Below the pieces are notes generated by a model. It had not been told where the DNA came from. It was given only the letters and a program-made list of their open reading frames with translations, and searched no databases. The position numbers and the translations under genes were made by a program. A stretch of DNA of 26,032 bases from an uncultured Clostridia bacterium (GTDB lineage Bacteria > Bacillota > Clostridia > Oscillospirales > CAG-272). The stretch is from assembly GCA_904501765.1 (NCBI GenBank), contig CAJGCM010000015.1, positions 1 through 26,032 of the forward strand, written 5' to 3'. How positions within the stretch are numbered: position 1 is the first letter of the stretch; every line of letters begins with the position of its first letter. Shown one piece after another: positions 12,165 to 19,311 of the stretch.

Positions 12165-14378
12165 ATGGGTGTAAGAATAGCTCTTGCAGGAAACCCTAAC
12201 TGCGGTAAAACTACTCTTTTCAACGTTTTGACAGGTTCAAATCAAAGGGTTGGAAACTGGCCGGGAGTTACCGTTGAGAAAAAGGAAGGAAGGCTGAAAA
12301 ATTCTCAGGATGCGGTTATCGTTGACCTTCCCGGCATATATTCTCTTTCTCCTTATACCTTAGAGGAGGTAGTAGCGAGAAATTATCTCATAGGCGAGCG
12401 TCCCGACGTAATTCTCAATATCGTGGACGGAACTAACCTTGAGAGAAACCTTTATCTTACCACGCAGCTAATCGAAATAGGTATTCCCGTGGTTATAGCG
12501 ATAAATATGATGGATATCGTTCGCAAAAACGGTGATAAAATCGATATCCGCCAGCTTTCAGCCGATATAGGCTGCGATATTTTTGAAATATCCGCCTTGA
12601 AGGGCGATGGAATATGGGAAGCTGCGGAGGCAGCGGTAAAAGCGGCAGAGGGTAAAAAAAGTGCTCATTCCTATTATTTCTCCGGTTGCGTTGAGCACGC
12701 TATTGCCCACATAGAGGAAGCGGCAGTACACGACCTTCCCGAGGAGCAGCAGAGATGGTACGCCATTAAAATCTTTGAGCGAGATTCAAAGGTGCTTGAA
12801 GAGCTTGATTTGCCCGAGGAAAAGCTTCGCCATATCGAGAAGGATATCGTAGCCGCCGAGGGCGAGCTTGACGACGATGCTGAAAGCATTATAACGAACG
12901 AAAGATACGTTTACATAACCGGAATTACAAAAAAATCCTATAAGAGAAAAAACAACGGACTTACAGTAACCGATAAAATAGACAGAATAGTTACCAACAG
13001 GTGGTTAGCTCTTCCTATTTTTGCGGCAGTAATGTTCCTCGTATATTTCCTTTCCATAGGCTCAGTTGGTAGCTTTACCGTCACCTTTATGAATGACGCT
13101 CTCTTCGGATCCTTTGCGGAAACCTACCCCGGCACCTTTATGGAGGGCTGGTACAGCATACCCGAGCTTCTTGATTTGGCTTTGTTGAACGAAGACGGCT
13201 CCTTGCGTGTTGCCGACTGGCTCTATTCCTTGATTCAGGACGGAATAGTCGGCGGTGTTGGCGCAGTTCTCGGCTTTGTTCCTCAGATGTTCGTGCTGTT
13301 CCTTCTGCTTTCCTTGCTTGAGGATTGCGGATATATGGCGAGAGTTGCGTTTATTATGGATAAAATTTTCCGCAAGTTCGGTCTTTCGGGAAAATCCTTC
13401 ATTCCTATGCTTATAGCTACGGGCTGCGGTGTTCCCGGTATTATGGCGAGCCGTACCATAGAGCAGGACAGAGATAGGAAAATGACCGTAATAACCACAG
13501 GCTTTATGCCCTGCGGAGCAAAAATGCCTATCGTGTCCCTTATTGCGGGCGCTCTGTTCGGCGGTAGCGCTCTTGTAGCCACAAGCGCATACTTTATCGG
13601 CGTTGCTGCAGTTATTGTCACAGGTATAATCCTTAAGAAAACAAAGCCCTTTGCGGGTGACCCGGCGCCCTTCGTAATGGAGCTTCCCGCATATCACGCT
13701 CCCGTTGCGGGCAATATATTCCGTGCAACCTGGGAGCGCGGATGGTCATTTATAAAGCGCGCAGGTACTGTTATTTTTGCCGCAAGCGTTATTATATGGG
13801 TTCTCAACAGCCTTTCCTTTGAGGGTGGCTTCCACTATATAACAGAAGATTTCGGCGGCGCATCAATACTTGCAATGATTGGCGGGGCAATTTCCTGGCT
13901 CTTTATTCCGTTGGGCTTTGGAACCTGGCAGGCAGCAGTGGCGACAATCCTCGGTCTTATGGCAAAGGAAGAGGTCGTAGGCGTATTTGGCGCCCTCTCT
14001 ACCCTCGGTGGCGGAGAGTTGACTCTTTCCACAATGGAGCTTTACGGTATTGAGTTCTTCGGCGGAAATGCCTTAGCAGGCTTCTCCTTTATGATGTTCA
14101 ATCTTCTTTGCGCCCCCTGCTTCTCGGCTATGGGCGCAATAAAGAGAGAAATGAATAACGGTAAATGGACTGCCTTTGCCATCGGCTATATGTGCGTATT
14201 CGCATATATTGCTTCCTTCTGCGTATACCAGATAGGCTCTTTGTTCGACGGAGTGTTCTATTGGTATGAGCCGATAACGTCAGCGATAGCTTTCCTTATA
14301 ATGGGAGTCGTGGCATACCTTATGTTCCGCAAAAATCCCTATTCGGAGAACGAGCTTACCGTAAAAACCTCCAAATAA
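12165..14378 (+). CDS. feoB: FeoB, ferrous iron transporter
   Basis: The 737-aa membrane protein imports Fe(II). The N-terminal G domain shows G1 GNPNCGKT (residues 9-16), the switch segment GNWPGVTVEKKEG, G3 DLPGIYSL, G4 NMMD and G5 SALKGDG. A helical regulatory domain follows. The membrane part carries the two Gate motifs, one around LIATGCGVPGIMASRT and FMPCGAKMPIVSLIAG, the other around NLLCAPCFSAMGAIKRE, with conserved cysteines and about 8-10 hydrophobic helices. The length is near the E. coli form (about 770). Start ATG 12165 follows AAAGGAAAAAAG. It lies 69 bases after feoA and before a small Cys-rich protein, a typical clostridial order. Confidence 0.98.
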   Translation: MGVRIALAGNPNCGKTTLFNVLTGSNQRVGNWPGVTVEKKEGRLKNSQDAVIVDLPGIYSLSPYTLEEVVARNYLIGERPDVILNIVDGTNLERNLYLTTQLIEIGIPVVIAINMMDIVRKNGDKIDIRQLSADIGCDIFEISALKGDGIWEAAEAAVKAAEGKKSAHSYYFSGCVEHAIAHIEEAAVHDLPEEQQRWYAIKIFERDSKVLEELDLPEEKLRHIEKDIVAAEGELDDDAESIITNERYVYITGITKKSYKRKNNGLTVTDKIDRIVTNRWLALPIFAAVMFLVYFLSIGSVGSFTVTFMNDALFGSFAETYPGTFMEGWYSIPELLDLALLNEDGSLRVADWLYSLIQDGIVGGVGAVLGFVPQMFVLFLLLSLLEDCGYMARVAFIMDKIFRKFGLSGKSFIPMLIATGCGVPGIMASRTIEQDRDRKMTVITTGFMPCGAKMPIVSLIAGALFGGSALVATSAYFIGVAAVIVTGIILKKTKPFAGDPAPFVMELPAYHAPVAGNIFRATWERGWSFIKRAGTVIFAASVIIWVLNSLSFEGGFHYITEDFGGASILAMIGGAISWLFIPLGFGTWQAAVATILGLMAKEEVVGVFGALSTLGGGELTLSTMELYGIEFFGGNALAGFSFMMFNLLCAPCFSAMGAIKREMNNGKWTAFAIGYMCVFAYIASFCVYQIGSLFDGVFYWYEPITSAIAFLIMGVVAYLMFRKNPYSENELTVKTSK

Positions 14379-14409
14379 TATTCAATCCTAAAAAGAAAGG
14401 TGTGGTCTT

Positions 14410-14580
14410 ATGAATCCTATTCTGCTTACGTCTATTATAGCCGGGGTGATAGGTGTCGCATTTGTCGCTGTTTTGGTGACTATGATTATAAATAAAAAGC
14501 GTGGAAAAAGCTCCTGCTCATGCGGCTGCGGCGGCTGCGCTATGCGTGATATGTGCCACAAGGAAAAAACGGATAAATAA
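14410..14580 (+). CDS. FeoB-associated Cys-rich membrane protein
   Basis: This 56-aa protein has one N-terminal membrane segment (LLTSIIAGVIGVAFVAVLV), a basic stop (NKKRGK) and a Cys-rich tail SCSCGCGGCAMRDMCH with five cysteines at about 36, 38, 40, 43 and 49. That layout matches the small proteins found after feoB in Firmicutes, which may take part in iron hand-off in the way FeoC-like proteins are proposed to. It starts 31 bases after feoB with AAAGGTG upstream, and ends just before a terminator, so it closes the operon. It is too short for many gene finders. Confidence 0.88.
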   Translation: MNPILLTSIIAGVIGVAFVAVLVTMIINKKRGKSSCSCGCGGCAMRDMCHKEKTDK

Positions 14581-14583
14581 AAC

Positions 14584-14650
14584 AAAAACGGTAAGTCACC
14601 ACCCCAAAACGCCCGCGGCGCATATAAGAGGGAAGAGGCTTACCGTTTTT
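14584..14650. terminator. Bidirectional terminator at the end of the feo operon
   Basis: AAAAACGGTAAG (14584-14595) and CTTACCGTTTTT (14639-14650) pair perfectly around a 43-nt GC-containing interior. T-runs end the stem on both strands; the convergent DUF6514 gene ends at 14660. Confidence 0.75.
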
Positions 14651-14659
14651 TATAAAGCT

Positions 14660-14953
14660 TTATGTAAGGATTTTATCTTCAAGTATATAAGGCAAATCAA
14701 TAGGAGTGACGAGACTGTCAACAATCTCGTCAAAGAAGGTAATTGCCTTGCCTAAATCTGCGAAAATTTCCTTCAGCTCGTGATAGCTTTCGATGTCGCC
14801 ATCAAGCATTGTAACACTTATGGAATACAAGGGAAGCCTGAAGCTTGCAACCCTTCTTGATTTAGTTGCGGTGAGCCGATAAATGAACTTGAATTTACCA
14901 CTCTCCCGTCTCTGTTCCTTTAGTATTTCCTTTACGCAATCATTTTCTCTCAT
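14660..14953 (-). CDS. DUF6514-like small protein
   Basis: This 97-aa protein resembles the clostridial DUF6514 family: a middle strand FRLPLYSISVTMLDGD, then ELKEIFADLGKAITFFDEIVDSLVTPIDLPYILEDKIL. The family pattern is a short (Y)SI strand, an I.DI.....A..F...I....V.P..L..V.ED segment, and about 90-110 residues. It has no signal peptide or membrane segment. ATG 14953 has GGGAG 7 bases before it. A -10-like TAAAAT preceded by TG lies upstream on the minus strand near 14993. Its function is unknown in the family. The gap from 14954 to 15238 is AT-rich and shows no gene. Confidence 0.65.
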   Translation of the reverse strand: MRENDCVKEILKEQRRESGKFKFIYRLTATKSRRVASFRLPLYSISVTMLDGDIESYHELKEIFADLGKAITFFDEIVDSLVTPIDLPYILEDKILT

Positions 14954-15238
14954 TGAAAATCTCCCGTGTTAAAAATTGCCCGTTCAAGCTATTATATTTT
15001 AACACAAAGACAGCCTGTGTGTCGTTAAGAAAAATGACGTAGGATTAGCGCAAAGCTACCGATTTTTTTCGACTTATTGCAAAAGTTGATAAGTTAAGCC
15101 AAATCAGCACAATAGGGTTGCCAAAAGCTACTGAAAAAACTGAAAATCTATTTAGCAAATGGAGAAAAACGTCAGAAAAATTGTTAAATTAGCAGAAAAT
15201 AGTGATAAATTGACCTTATATTAACAATATTTGCAATG

Positions 15239-15949
15239 TCAAATATCACAGACGTGAATTTCCGCTTCTGCATTGGTCTTTCCGTCGGGTCTAACGGTGC
15301 GTATATAGTAGTATCCGTTGTAATTTGTCATAAGAACACGGAGAAGGTCACCCTGTTTTGCCTCGTTTGCATAGCTTATGGTGAGTGAATCTATGCGTTT
15401 CCCGTCAAGAGGAAGGAAATTTGAGAATATATCAGCGTATTTCGTGTTGTTAACGTGCCTGTTTTGGTCAAGGTCGCCGTAGGTTACGGTGTAAGTGCCA
15501 ACGTCAAGCATTTCTGATGGAAGCCTTATGTGACCTATTGCAATATCCAATGGATTTTCCGTCTTTAAGGGGAGGTTAAAATCGGAAACTTTGATCAGCG
15601 AGTGATTGTTTATGTCAATAAGCGCCCAAACCGAGGCAGCTCGGCATATAGTTTTTCCCCTTTTGTAAAGCTGATAGCAGCGAAGGAAGCTGAAGCCTCT
15701 GCTTTCACAGGGAAATGTGGTAGCATCGAGCTGGTCGTAGGACTCTGCGGTGTCCAAAAATTCCAGTTTAATCTTTGAGAGGATAAACGCCTTTCCCTGT
15801 CGCTTAAGCTCGTCGTAGGAAAGACCGTTGTCGGTAAGCTGCATCTGCGCAGCGGACTGTATATATTTCATAATAGAGGAAGCTCTGCAAATCCCGTTGT
15901 AGTCAACGTCATGTACGTCAACCGTTACCTTGTGAGTATATCCTATCAA
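15239..15949 (-). CDS. Acyl-ACP thioesterase (FatA/FatB-like)
   Basis: The 236-aa protein is a tandem hot-dog enzyme that releases free fatty acids from acyl carrier protein. The first hot dog begins YTHKVTVDVHDVDYNGICRASSIMKYIQSAAQ; the second has TVTYGDLDQNRHVNNTKYADI, where the Asn and His of NRHVNN correspond to the catalytic region of plant and bacterial FatA/B. The start is a TTG codon at 15949, with AAGGAG 8 bases upstream; no ATG is better placed. A weak promoter TTGAAT-18-TAATAT is seen at 16000-16029 on the minus strand. It stands alone. In anaerobic Firmicutes such enzymes are thought to tune membrane lipid or export free acids; chain length cannot be read from the sequence. Confidence 0.9.
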   Translation of the reverse strand: MIGYTHKVTVDVHDVDYNGICRASSIMKYIQSAAQMQLTDNGLSYDELKRQGKAFILSKIKLEFLDTAESYDQLDATTFPCESRGFSFLRCYQLYKRGKTICRAASVWALIDINNHSLIKVSDFNLPLKTENPLDIAIGHIRLPSEMLDVGTYTVTYGDLDQNRHVNNTKYADIFSNFLPLDGKRIDSLTISYANEAKQGDLLRVLMTNYNGYYYIRTVRPDGKTNAEAEIHVCDI

Positions 15950-16120
15950 AACAAAATCTCCTTGTAAAGCCTGTACGTAATTTTTTAATCTTCAAAAATA
16001 TATTAAATCAAAGTGTGGAAAAATTCAAGCGAGAAATTTAAATAAAATGTAAAATTTAAAAAAACAGTATGAAATTTTCTTTGAATATGTTAAAATAAAC
16101 AAAAAAAGGCGGTTAAAACA

Positions 16121-16444
16121 ATGACAGAATTAAATAACAAGAATTTTATGAATGAAATAGAACTTGCAGAAAATCTTTGCGTAATAGACCTTTATGCAGA
16201 TTGGTGCGCTCCCTGTAAAATGTTAGCGCCAACCTTCGCAGAGTTAGAAGGTGAAAATCCCGATGTTAAATTCTGCAAAATCAATGTGGATAAATCTCCG
16301 GATTTAGCAGAGATGTTCGGGGTCGAGAGCATACCGATGGTAGCCTTTGTGAAGGACAATACATTCCTTGATGCATCGGTAGGTCTTGTGCCTAAAGCAA
16401 AGCTCCAGGAGCTTATAAACCAGTACAAGGACGCAGAGGTGTGA
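16121..16444 (+). CDS. Thioredoxin
   Basis: The 107-aa protein is a cytosolic disulfide reductant. The active site WCAPCK (Cys29, Cys32) differs from the usual WCGPC only in Ala for Gly, a common clostridial variant. The cis-proline follows in GVESIPMVAF (about residue 72). The beginning FMNEIELAENLCVIDLYADWCAPC and the end GLVPKAKLQELINQY have the family shape. ATG 16121 has AAAGGCGG upstream. No thioredoxin reductase is adjacent. Its transcript runs into the structured element at 16462-16621 and the terminator at 16624-16662. Confidence 0.95.
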   Translation: MTELNNKNFMNEIELAENLCVIDLYADWCAPCKMLAPTFAELEGENPDVKFCKINVDKSPDLAEMFGVESIPMVAFVKDNTFLDASVGLVPKAKLQELINQYKDAEV

Positions 16445-16461
16445 ATCAATTATGATTTTAA

Positions 16462-16621
16462 GTGTTCCTGCGGAGAATTTGCGGCAGGGGAGTGAGAGTG
16501 AAACCTTCTGCCAAGCGGCAGAGGGGACTTGAGTTGTCTTGCGTTGCAAGACCTTGCCGCAATGATTCGAACTCCATTCTGCGATAAATCGCAGAGCGAA
16601 GTCGATTCAGAGCAGGAACGC
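16462..16621. other. Structured intergenic element with tRNA-like pieces
   Basis: Several helices nest in 160 nt. P1 GTGTTCCTGC (16462-16471) pairs with GCAGGAACGC (16612-16621). P2 TTGCGGCAGGG (16479-16489) pairs with CCTTGCCGCAA (16552-16562). P3 is CCTTCTGCC/GGCAGAGGG (16504-16525). P4 is GTCTTGC/GCAAGAC (16536-16552). P5 is CTGCGAT/ATCGCAG (16579-16594). Its left end repeats the 3' end of the adjacent tRNA-Lys (16 of 17 bases, 16462-16478 against 16664-16680), and 16564-16575 resembles a T-arm. Strand and function are unknown. Confidence 0.5.
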
Positions 16622-16623
16622 AA

Positions 16624-16662
16624 AAAAAGCAGCACCGACCAGATGGGTCGGTGCTGCTTTTT
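16624..16662. terminator. Strong bidirectional terminator beside tRNA-Lys
   Basis: Perfect 17-bp arms AAAAAGCAGCACCGACC (16624-16640) and GGTCGGTGCTGCTTTTT (16646-16662) surround a 5-nt loop. On the minus strand it directly follows the tRNA CCA end; on the plus strand it ends the thioredoxin transcript. Confidence 0.92.
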
Positions 16663-16737
16663 GGTGCTCCTGCGGAGAATCGAACTCCGGACACCTTGAT
16701 TAAAAGTCAAGTGCTCTACCAGCTGAGCTACAGGGGC
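16662..16737 (-). tRNA. tRNA-Lys (anticodon TTT)
   Basis: The 76-nt gene has a D arm starting TAGCTCAGCTGGTAGAGC, an anticodon arm CTTGA-CTTTTAA-TCAAG with anticodon TTT, a T arm CGGAG-TTCGATT-CTCCG and an encoded CCA. The acceptor stem GCCCCTG/CAGGAGC has one mismatch, C3 opposite A70. It has its own promoter and a terminator directly behind it. Confidence 0.95.
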
Positions 16738-16787
16738 GCAGTATAAAATTCGCTGAAAATACGGGCGAACGCTTAACGCGCTTAAAT

Positions 16788-16816
16788 ATAATAGCATATT
16801 TGGTTGTGTTTGTCAA
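16788..16816 (-). promoter_or_regulatory. Promoter of tRNA-Lys
   Basis: Minus-strand TTGACA (16811-16816) and TATTAT (16788-16793) are 17 bp apart, giving a start near 16781 and a precursor 5' end of about 44 nt. The rest of the gap to 16926 holds no gene. Confidence 0.8.
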
Positions 16817-16926
16817 TAGATTTTATGAAAAAAATTCAAAAATCAAAAAAGGGGAATAATGCTCAAAATTCCCTTGTTTATCAGCTGCGAGGATACAGTT
16901 TTTATTTAGAATAAATGCAAAAACAT

Positions 16927-16973
16927 GCCCCCGAGGTAAAATATCTCGTAAGAGATGGTTTTTCCTCGGGGGC
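16927..16973 (-). terminator. Terminator of the CorC-type gene
   Basis: GCCCCCGAGG (16927-16936) pairs with CCTCGGGGGC (16964-16973), with an inner ATCTC-GTAA-GAGAT. On the minus strand the stem is followed by ATGTTTTTG. Confidence 0.8.
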
Positions 16974-16986
16974 TAAAACATATCCG

Positions 16987-18252
16987 TTAATCCTCTTGCT
17001 CTTCGTCCTCTTCGGGAGCGAGCTTTATGATTTTAAGGTTTTCTATTCTTCTTCCGTTCATTTTTAGAACCTTTGCGTGAAGACCGTCAGCCTCGAATTC
17101 GTCCGAAACAGCGGGTATTCTTGCTAAAGCGTCCATTGCCCAGCCGTTGACCGTGAGAGCCTGAGGCTCAACGTCAATTCCGATTTGAGAGAATACCTTT
17201 TCGATGTTTGCCTTACCCGTGACTATGTATTCTCCCTCACCGATTTCACGCACGTCAATTACAACGTCGTCGTGTTCGTCCCAGATATCTCCGACAATCT
17301 CCTCGAGTATGTCTTCAAGAGTAACGATACCTGCCGTAGAGCCGTATTCGTCGGCAACGATAGCCATATGAAGCTTCTTGCTCTGAAGCTCCTTCATAAG
17401 GTCGTTTACGTTTTTGCTCTTGGTTACGAAAAGCACCGGCTTGATTATTTTAGAAATATCCTTGCCGAAATTCTTGCTGAAGAAATCCTTGTAATAAAGA
17501 AGACCTACAACGTTATCAAGGTCGTCCTCGTAAACGGGAATTCTTGAGTAGCCGGAGGATATGAATATTTCCCTGATTTCCTCCACAGTTGACGTCTTGT
17601 CAATAGCGGTAATATCAATTCTCGGTGTAAAAATATCGCCAACCTCAAGCTCGTTGAATTCTATTGCGCTCTTGATAAGGTCGGTTTCGTCTTTATCAAA
17701 GTTGCCGTCCTCTTCCGCCTCTTCTATAATGGATAGAAGCTCTTCTTCGGTTATACCCGTTTCCTCTTCGGACTTGAATATCTTGTTAAGAAGCTTTTTC
17801 CAGAGTCTGAATATAAAGTTTAAGGGAGTGAAAACAATAACCAAAAAGCCGATTATCGGAGCAGAGAACATAGCGAATTTTTCGGGGGATTCCTTAGCTA
17901 TATTCTTAGGAGATATTTCTCCGAAGATAAGAACCGCAACGGTCATAACTACGGTTGAAATCGTAGTAGCAAGATTCGTATCTCCCGAAAGCAGGTTAAC
18001 AAACAATATTGTCGCCAAGGAAGAGGCGAGAATGTTAACGATGTTGTTTCCAATAAGAATGGTGGACAGAAGAGTGTCGTAATTATCGGCAAGCTTCAAA
18101 ACCTTAGCCGCTTTTTTATTTCCGTCCTCCGCCATTGTTTTCATTCGTATTTTGTTAAATGTGGAAAATGCCGTTTCCGTCGCAGAAAAATATGCGCTCA
18201 TAAGTACGCAGCATACGATTATTACCAGCAAGGTAATACTGTGACTGTCCAT
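16987..18252 (-). CDS. CorC/HlyC-type membrane protein (CNNM-CBS)
   Basis: The 421-aa protein belongs to the CNNM/hemolysin-C family. Residues 1-190 form the DUF21 membrane domain with four hydrophobic parts and the motif SATETAFSTFNKIRM near residue 25; FGEISPKNIAKESPE is typical. Two CBS domains follow (DIFTPRIDITAIDKTSTVEEI; MAIVADEYGSTAGIVTLEDILEEIVGDIWDEHD). A CorC_HlyC domain ends the protein (YIVTGKANIEKVFSQIG), followed by an acidic tail. Relatives are linked to Mg2+ or Co2+ export and to metal tolerance. The ATG at 18252 has only a distant AAGAAAGG. Its transcription appears to pass through a leader peptide and terminator upstream (18313-18493), suggesting attenuation. Confidence 0.93.
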   Translation of the reverse strand: MDSHSITLLVIIVCCVLMSAYFSATETAFSTFNKIRMKTMAEDGNKKAAKVLKLADNYDTLLSTILIGNNIVNILASSLATILFVNLLSGDTNLATTISTVVMTVAVLIFGEISPKNIAKESPEKFAMFSAPIIGFLVIVFTPLNFIFRLWKKLLNKIFKSEEETGITEEELLSIIEEAEEDGNFDKDETDLIKSAIEFNELEVGDIFTPRIDITAIDKTSTVEEIREIFISSGYSRIPVYEDDLDNVVGLLYYKDFFSKNFGKDISKIIKPVLFVTKSKNVNDLMKELQSKKLHMAIVADEYGSTAGIVTLEDILEEIVGDIWDEHDDVVIDVREIGEGEYIVTGKANIEKVFSQIGIDVEPQALTVNGWAMDALARIPAVSDEFEADGLHAKVLKMNGRRIENLKIIKLAPEEDEEQED

Positions 18253-18312
18253 GATTTGGTGTTTTTTAAAACCTTTCTTTAGTTATTTATAGTTTTAAGG
18301 AAAGCAAAAAAA

Positions 18313-18363
18313 GGCGTAGCCGCACGATACCCCAAAAAAAGAGTATCCTCGCCCGGCTATGCC
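18313..18363 (-). terminator. Strong terminator in the CorC leader
   Basis: On the minus strand GGCATAGCCGGGCGAGGATAC pairs, with small bulges, with GGTATCGTGCGGCTACGCC and is followed by seven T residues (18306-18312). It lies between the leader ORF and the CorC-type gene, so most transcripts would stop here unless the stem is prevented from forming. Confidence 0.88.
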
Positions 18364-18370
18364 TTATATT

Positions 18371-18412
18371 TCAATGTACGGTATTGGGACTACAATCCGC
18401 GCCGTCGTCCAT
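18371..18412 (-). CDS. 13-codon leader peptide upstream of the CorC-type gene
   Basis: The ORF reads MDDGADCSPNTVH and stops with TGA. A perfect GGAGG (18419-18423) lies 6 bases before its ATG, a better ribosome site than that of the CorC-type gene itself. The transcript begins about 46 nt upstream from a consensus promoter (18465-18493). A terminator starts 8 nt after the stop. This order (promoter, short ORF, terminator, structural gene) is that of a translational attenuator. The peptide sequence was not recognised. The Cys, Pro and Asn codons could be stalling or sensing points, but nothing shows what is sensed. Confidence 0.6.
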   Translation of the reverse strand: MDDGADCSPNTVH

Positions 18413-18464
18413 GACTTTCCTCCAAAAATTTTGTTAGCATTTACTGCCAACAATACTGCCAATA

Positions 18465-18493
18465 ATTCTAACATAAAACGATTGTTTTGTCAA
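18465..18493 (-). promoter_or_regulatory. Promoter of the CorC leader
   Basis: Minus-strand TTGACA (18488-18493) and TAGAAT (18465-18470) are 17 bp apart. Just downstream, TACTGCCAA (plus-strand reading) occurs twice, at 18442-18450 and 18454-18462, one 12-bp step apart, near the start site. The remainder of the 322-base gap between the two genes holds the leader peptide and terminator listed here. Confidence 0.82.
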
Positions 18494-18574
18494 TAGTTTA
18501 GGGGAAATATTTGAAAAATTGCAAAGAATTCTATGAAAAACGGGTAAAAAGCACTAAATTTTGATAGAAAAAAG

Positions 18575-19252
18575 TCAGTTCGTATCAAAAACCTTTATAG
18601 TCTTTTTATCAATATTGAAAACTGCTAAAAATATTTCCCCGACATTTTTGTATCCCATCATACCCAGCTCTTTTTCAAGTCTTCGTCTGTCGTAGCCAAT
18701 CAATGAGAGGTTTTTTTCCACAACCGTTCCGTCCGATATGATTTGGAGCGGTATAGATTCCTCTCCAACGGATATTTTCATATCCCTTGGCGCTATGGGG
18801 CGCCTGTCGCTCTTCGGAAGAATGGAAAGCCTGCCGTTATGCTCAAATACAGCGGTTTTTATATCCTCAAGGTCAAAATACCCTTGTTCTCTGCATAGCA
18901 GCATAAATTCGTTTAAATCTATTTTAGCTTTTTTCAGGTTATCCCGATAAAGAGTTCCGTCACTGAAAAACACGGTAGGCGTGCCATTTATAATTTTCCT
19001 GCTTCTCGGAATCTTAAGAGCAAAAAGGCTGAAGAGCATAGAAACAAGCCCGTAAACTCCAAGTGCTATAAGAGGTCGCCAGGGCGACTCAAGCTCTGTT
19101 GCAAGCTCTGCGCCTATTGAGCCTATTGTAATGCCGCTTACGTAATCAAAAAAGTCAAGCTGCGCCACCTGCTTGTGCCCCATAAGCTTTGTTATTATAA
19201 ATAAGCCTACAACCGACAGAATAGAGGTTAGTATTATCCTTACAAAATCCAT
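18575..19252 (-). CDS. YetF/DUF421 family membrane protein
   Basis: The 225-aa protein begins VRIILTSILSVVGLFIITKLMGHKQVAQLDFFDYVSGITIGSIGAE, the signature N-terminus of DUF421 (YetF, YcaP, YrbG-type). Three hydrophobic helices (about residues 4-25, 38-52, 58-78) are followed by two soluble beta-alpha segments including PTVFFSDGTLYRDNLKKAKIDLNEFMLLCREQGYFDLEDIKTAVFEHNG. The function is not well defined; some Bacillus members are spore-membrane proteins. The ATG (19252) immediately follows a terminator-like hairpin whose T-run touches the start codon, and no ribosome site of normal strength is visible. Confidence 0.9.
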   Translation of the reverse strand: MDFVRIILTSILSVVGLFIITKLMGHKQVAQLDFFDYVSGITIGSIGAELATELESPWRPLIALGVYGLVSMLFSLFALKIPRSRKIINGTPTVFFSDGTLYRDNLKKAKIDLNEFMLLCREQGYFDLEDIKTAVFEHNGRLSILPKSDRRPIAPRDMKISVGEESIPLQIISDGTVVEKNLSLIGYDRRRLEKELGMMGYKNVGEIFLAVFNIDKKTIKVFDTN

Positions 19253-19256
19253 AAAA

Positions 19257-19298
19257 ATATCCGCATCGTTTTTTATATCTTCTCACGAATGCGGATAT
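19257..19298 (-). terminator. Hairpin abutting the DUF421 start codon
   Basis: ATATCCGCAT (19257-19266) pairs with ATGCGGATAT (19289-19298), with a further CGT/ACG. On the minus strand five T residues follow and run straight into ATG 19252. It can end the cyclophilin transcript, yet it also forms the whole upstream region of the DUF421 gene. Confidence 0.65.
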
Positions 19299-19311
19299 AT
19301 ATACGTAATGA

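Noticed and set aside
16462..16680. attL/attR-like duplication of the tRNA-Lys 3' end
   Set aside because: The 17-bp repeat is only 202 bp away, and no integrase or mobile gene lies between or near; treated as part of a structured repeat.
16450..16797. Minus-strand ORF of 115 codons across the tRNA and structured element
   Set aside because: It overlaps tRNA-Lys and its terminator; the sequence is low in protein-like features.
18306..18412. yybP-ykoY (Mn), M-box (Mg) or NiCo riboswitch before the CorC-type gene
   Set aside because: The region is short, holds a translated-looking ORF and shows no aptamer core recognisable by eye.
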